A stretch of 45,108 nucleotides of DNA from Gemmatimonadota bacterium (lineage in GTDB: Bacteria; Gemmatimonadota; Gemmatimonadetes; Gemmatimonadales; GWC2-71-9), in contig QHUU01000086.1 in assembly GCA_003222155.1 (NCBI GenBank), positions 1-45,108 on the forward strand. The letters run 5' to 3'. The translations under genes and the position numbers were made by a program. The notes under the pieces were generated by a model, which did not search any database, was not told the origin of the DNA, and saw only the letters and a list, made by a program, of their open reading frames with translations. Shown in pieces: positions 44,029-45,108 of the stretch (within the stretch, counting starts at the first letter, position 1; every line of letters begins with the position of its first letter).

Positions 44029-44405
44029 GCCTCCTGCTTCTCCGCCGTTTCCGGGACCACGACGCCGCGCTTCTCGCGGATCCGCGCCGCTTTGCCGGCG
44101 AGGCGGCGCAGGAAGTACAGTTTGGCGCGCCGCACCCGCCCCTTGCGCAGCAGCTCGATTTCCGCGATCGACGGCGAGTGCAGGGGAAAAATCCGCTCCA
44201 CGCCCACGCCGGCGGAAATCTTCCGCACGGTGAAGGTCTGGTTGATGCCGGCGCCGCGGCGGGCGATGCACACGCCCTCGAACGCCTGCAGCCGCTCCTT
44301 GTCGCCTTCGCGCACGCGCACCATGACTCGCACCGTGTCGCCCGGGTCGAACGCCTGAAGGTTCGTCTTCAAGCCCTCGCGCTCGATCGCTCTCAGTCGG
44401 TCCAT
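44025..44405 (-). CDS. rplS: 50S ribosomal protein L19
   Basis: 126 residues with the family hallmarks: [12 protein letters not shown] at the N-terminus, [24 protein letters not shown]-type strand, [15 protein letters not shown], and [15 protein letters not shown]. It sits at the 30S-50S interface. The ATG has a strong ribosome site (GGGGGAAGG). It follows trmD by 21 bases, as in many bacteria, and its stop overlaps the rnhB start. The C-terminal tail ([16 protein letters not shown]) is slightly extended. Confidence 0.97.
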   Translation of the reverse strand: MDRLRAIEREGLKTNLQAFDPGDTVRVMVRVREGDKERLQAFEGVCIARRGAGINQTFTVRKISAGVGVERIFPLHSPSIAEIELLRKGRVRRAKLYFLRRLAGKAARIREKRGVVVPETAEKQEA

Positions 44406-44426
44406 AACCTTCCCCCTATTCCCGGT

Positions 44427-45108
44427 CTACGCGTCTGCGCGTCTAGCCTGTTCCCACAAGTCGGGGCGTCGCTCGCGCGTCAAGCGCTCGGCTTCGGCCG
44501 CGCGCCATCCGGCGATCTGCTCGTGATTCCCGCTCAACAATACCGCGGGCACATCCATTCCGCGATAGCTCGGCGGCCGCGTGTAGCTCGGCGGCGACAG
44601 CAGCCCGTCGTAATGCGAGTCCGTCGCTGCGGACTCGTGGTCGCCCAGCGCGCCCGGGAGCAGCCGTACCACCGCGTCGAGCACGCACAGCGCCGCCGGC
44701 TCGCCACCCGAAAGCACGAAATCGCCCACCGACAGCTCTTCCGCTCCCAGACCGTCCGCCACCCGCTGGTCCACGTCCTTGTAGTGGCCGCACAACAGCG
44801 TCAGCTCCGTCCCGACCGCGAACCGGACCGCGTCCCGGTGGGTGAAGCGCCGCCCGCGCGCCGACAGCAGGACGATGGGCGGGCCCACCCGCAGGTCCTC
44901 CACCGCTTCGAAGAACGGCTCGGGTTTGAGCACCATCCCCGCGCCGCCGCCGTAGGGGTAGTCGTCCACCGTCTTGTGGCGGTCGTGCGTGTAGCTGCGC
45001 AGCTGCACGATCCGGTAGCGCACCAGCTGCTGCTCCGCCGCGCGCCCCGGAATGCTGACGGCGAGGGCCGCCTCGAACACCTCGGGGAAGAGCGTCACCA
45101 CGTTAATC
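44427..45108 (-). CDS. trmD: tRNA (guanine-N1)-methyltransferase TrmD, N-terminus cut by window edge
   Basis: The readable part is 227 residues beginning INVVTLFPEVF; the true start codon lies just beyond the window. The hallmarks are the SAM-binding trefoil-knot segments DDYPYGGGAGMV, LLSARG, LCGHYKDVDQRV, SVGDFVLSGGE and SYTRPPSYRGMDVP. The enzyme methylates G37 of tRNAs to prevent frameshifting. It precedes rplS and rnhB on the same strand; rimM and rpsP would be expected upstream, outside the window. The C-terminus, at about 227 residues, is near normal length. Confidence 0.95.
   Translation of the reverse strand, partial: INVVTLFPEVFEAALAVSIPGRAAEQQLVRYRIVQLRSYTHDRHKTVDDYPYGGGAGMVLKPEPFFEAVEDLRVGPPIVLLSARGRRFTHRDAVRFAVGTELTLLCGHYKDVDQRVADGLGAEELSVGDFVLSGGEPAALCVLDAVVRLLPGALGDHESAATDSHYDGLLSPPSYTRPPSYRGMDVPAVLLSGNHEQIAGWRAAEAERLTRERRPDLWEQARRADA

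Overview
The window is very GC-rich (about 70 percent by eye) and gene-dense. Many genes overlap by 4 bases (ATGA, GTGA or TTGA junctions). The gene content points to a Gram-negative, aerobic, soil-type bacterium: a TonB-dependent receptor with a carboxypeptidase-regulatory-like N-terminus, MltD and Slt-type transglycosylases, hybrid PAS kinases, DUF1259 and cupredoxin proteins, and secreted M14 peptidases. I think Gemmatimonadota (or a relative) is the best guess, but this is inferred from style of gene content, not from a marker gene.

Layout. (1) Bases 1-13.85 kb are a signalling island: the end of an HPt protein, a response regulator with a four-cysteine tail, four soluble hybrid PAS/GAF kinases, one membrane-bound CHASE3 kinase and two stand-alone Rcp1-type regulators. 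None of these proteins carries a DNA-binding or other recognised output domain. (2) 13.95-15.74 kb is a KefB-type cation/proton antiporter gene broken by a frameshift and an apparent loss of the middle of its cytoplasmic part. (3) 15.96-18.23 kb holds holB (DNA polymerase III delta prime), moaC and a small lytic transglycosylase, closed by an unusual long tandem-unit inverted repeat. (4) 18.35-20.90 kb, minus strand, is a four-gene operon (two small unknown proteins, a 150-residue protein resembling the LeuA regulatory domain, and the lipoprotein transglycosylase MltD). Its near-consensus promoter sits in the hairpin just after ilvE (20.9-21.8 kb). (5) 21.97-24.39 kb: a zinc-ribbon protein, tRNA-Lys(UUU), a secreted serine hydrolase and a sigma-factor-like protein with only region 2. 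(6) 24.4-27.1 kb: GT87, YdjC-type deacetylase and GT2 genes, likely a small lipid-linked sugar module. (7) 27.2-32.8 kb: a DUF1259 protein, a TIGR00027-type methyltransferase, a double-cupredoxin lipoprotein and a TonB-dependent receptor.

(8) 32.9-34.7 kb: PolX with a PHP domain. (9) 34.8-40.3 kb: a tightly packed four-gene operon, DCC-thiol protein, HTTM (vitamin-K-carboxylase-like) membrane protein, a cytoplasmic M14-like peptidase and a secreted M14 peptidase. This is the best candidate for an undescribed system. (10) 40.5-43.4 kb: a medium-chain dehydrogenase, an enoyl-CoA hydratase and a patatin-like lipase, consistent with acyl-chain metabolism. (11) 43.4-45.1 kb, minus strand: trmD-rplS-rnhB, a conserved housekeeping operon cut by the window edge.

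Most very long open frames antisense to these genes are GC-driven shadows. I saw no insertion sequence, integrase, CRISPR array or rRNA.
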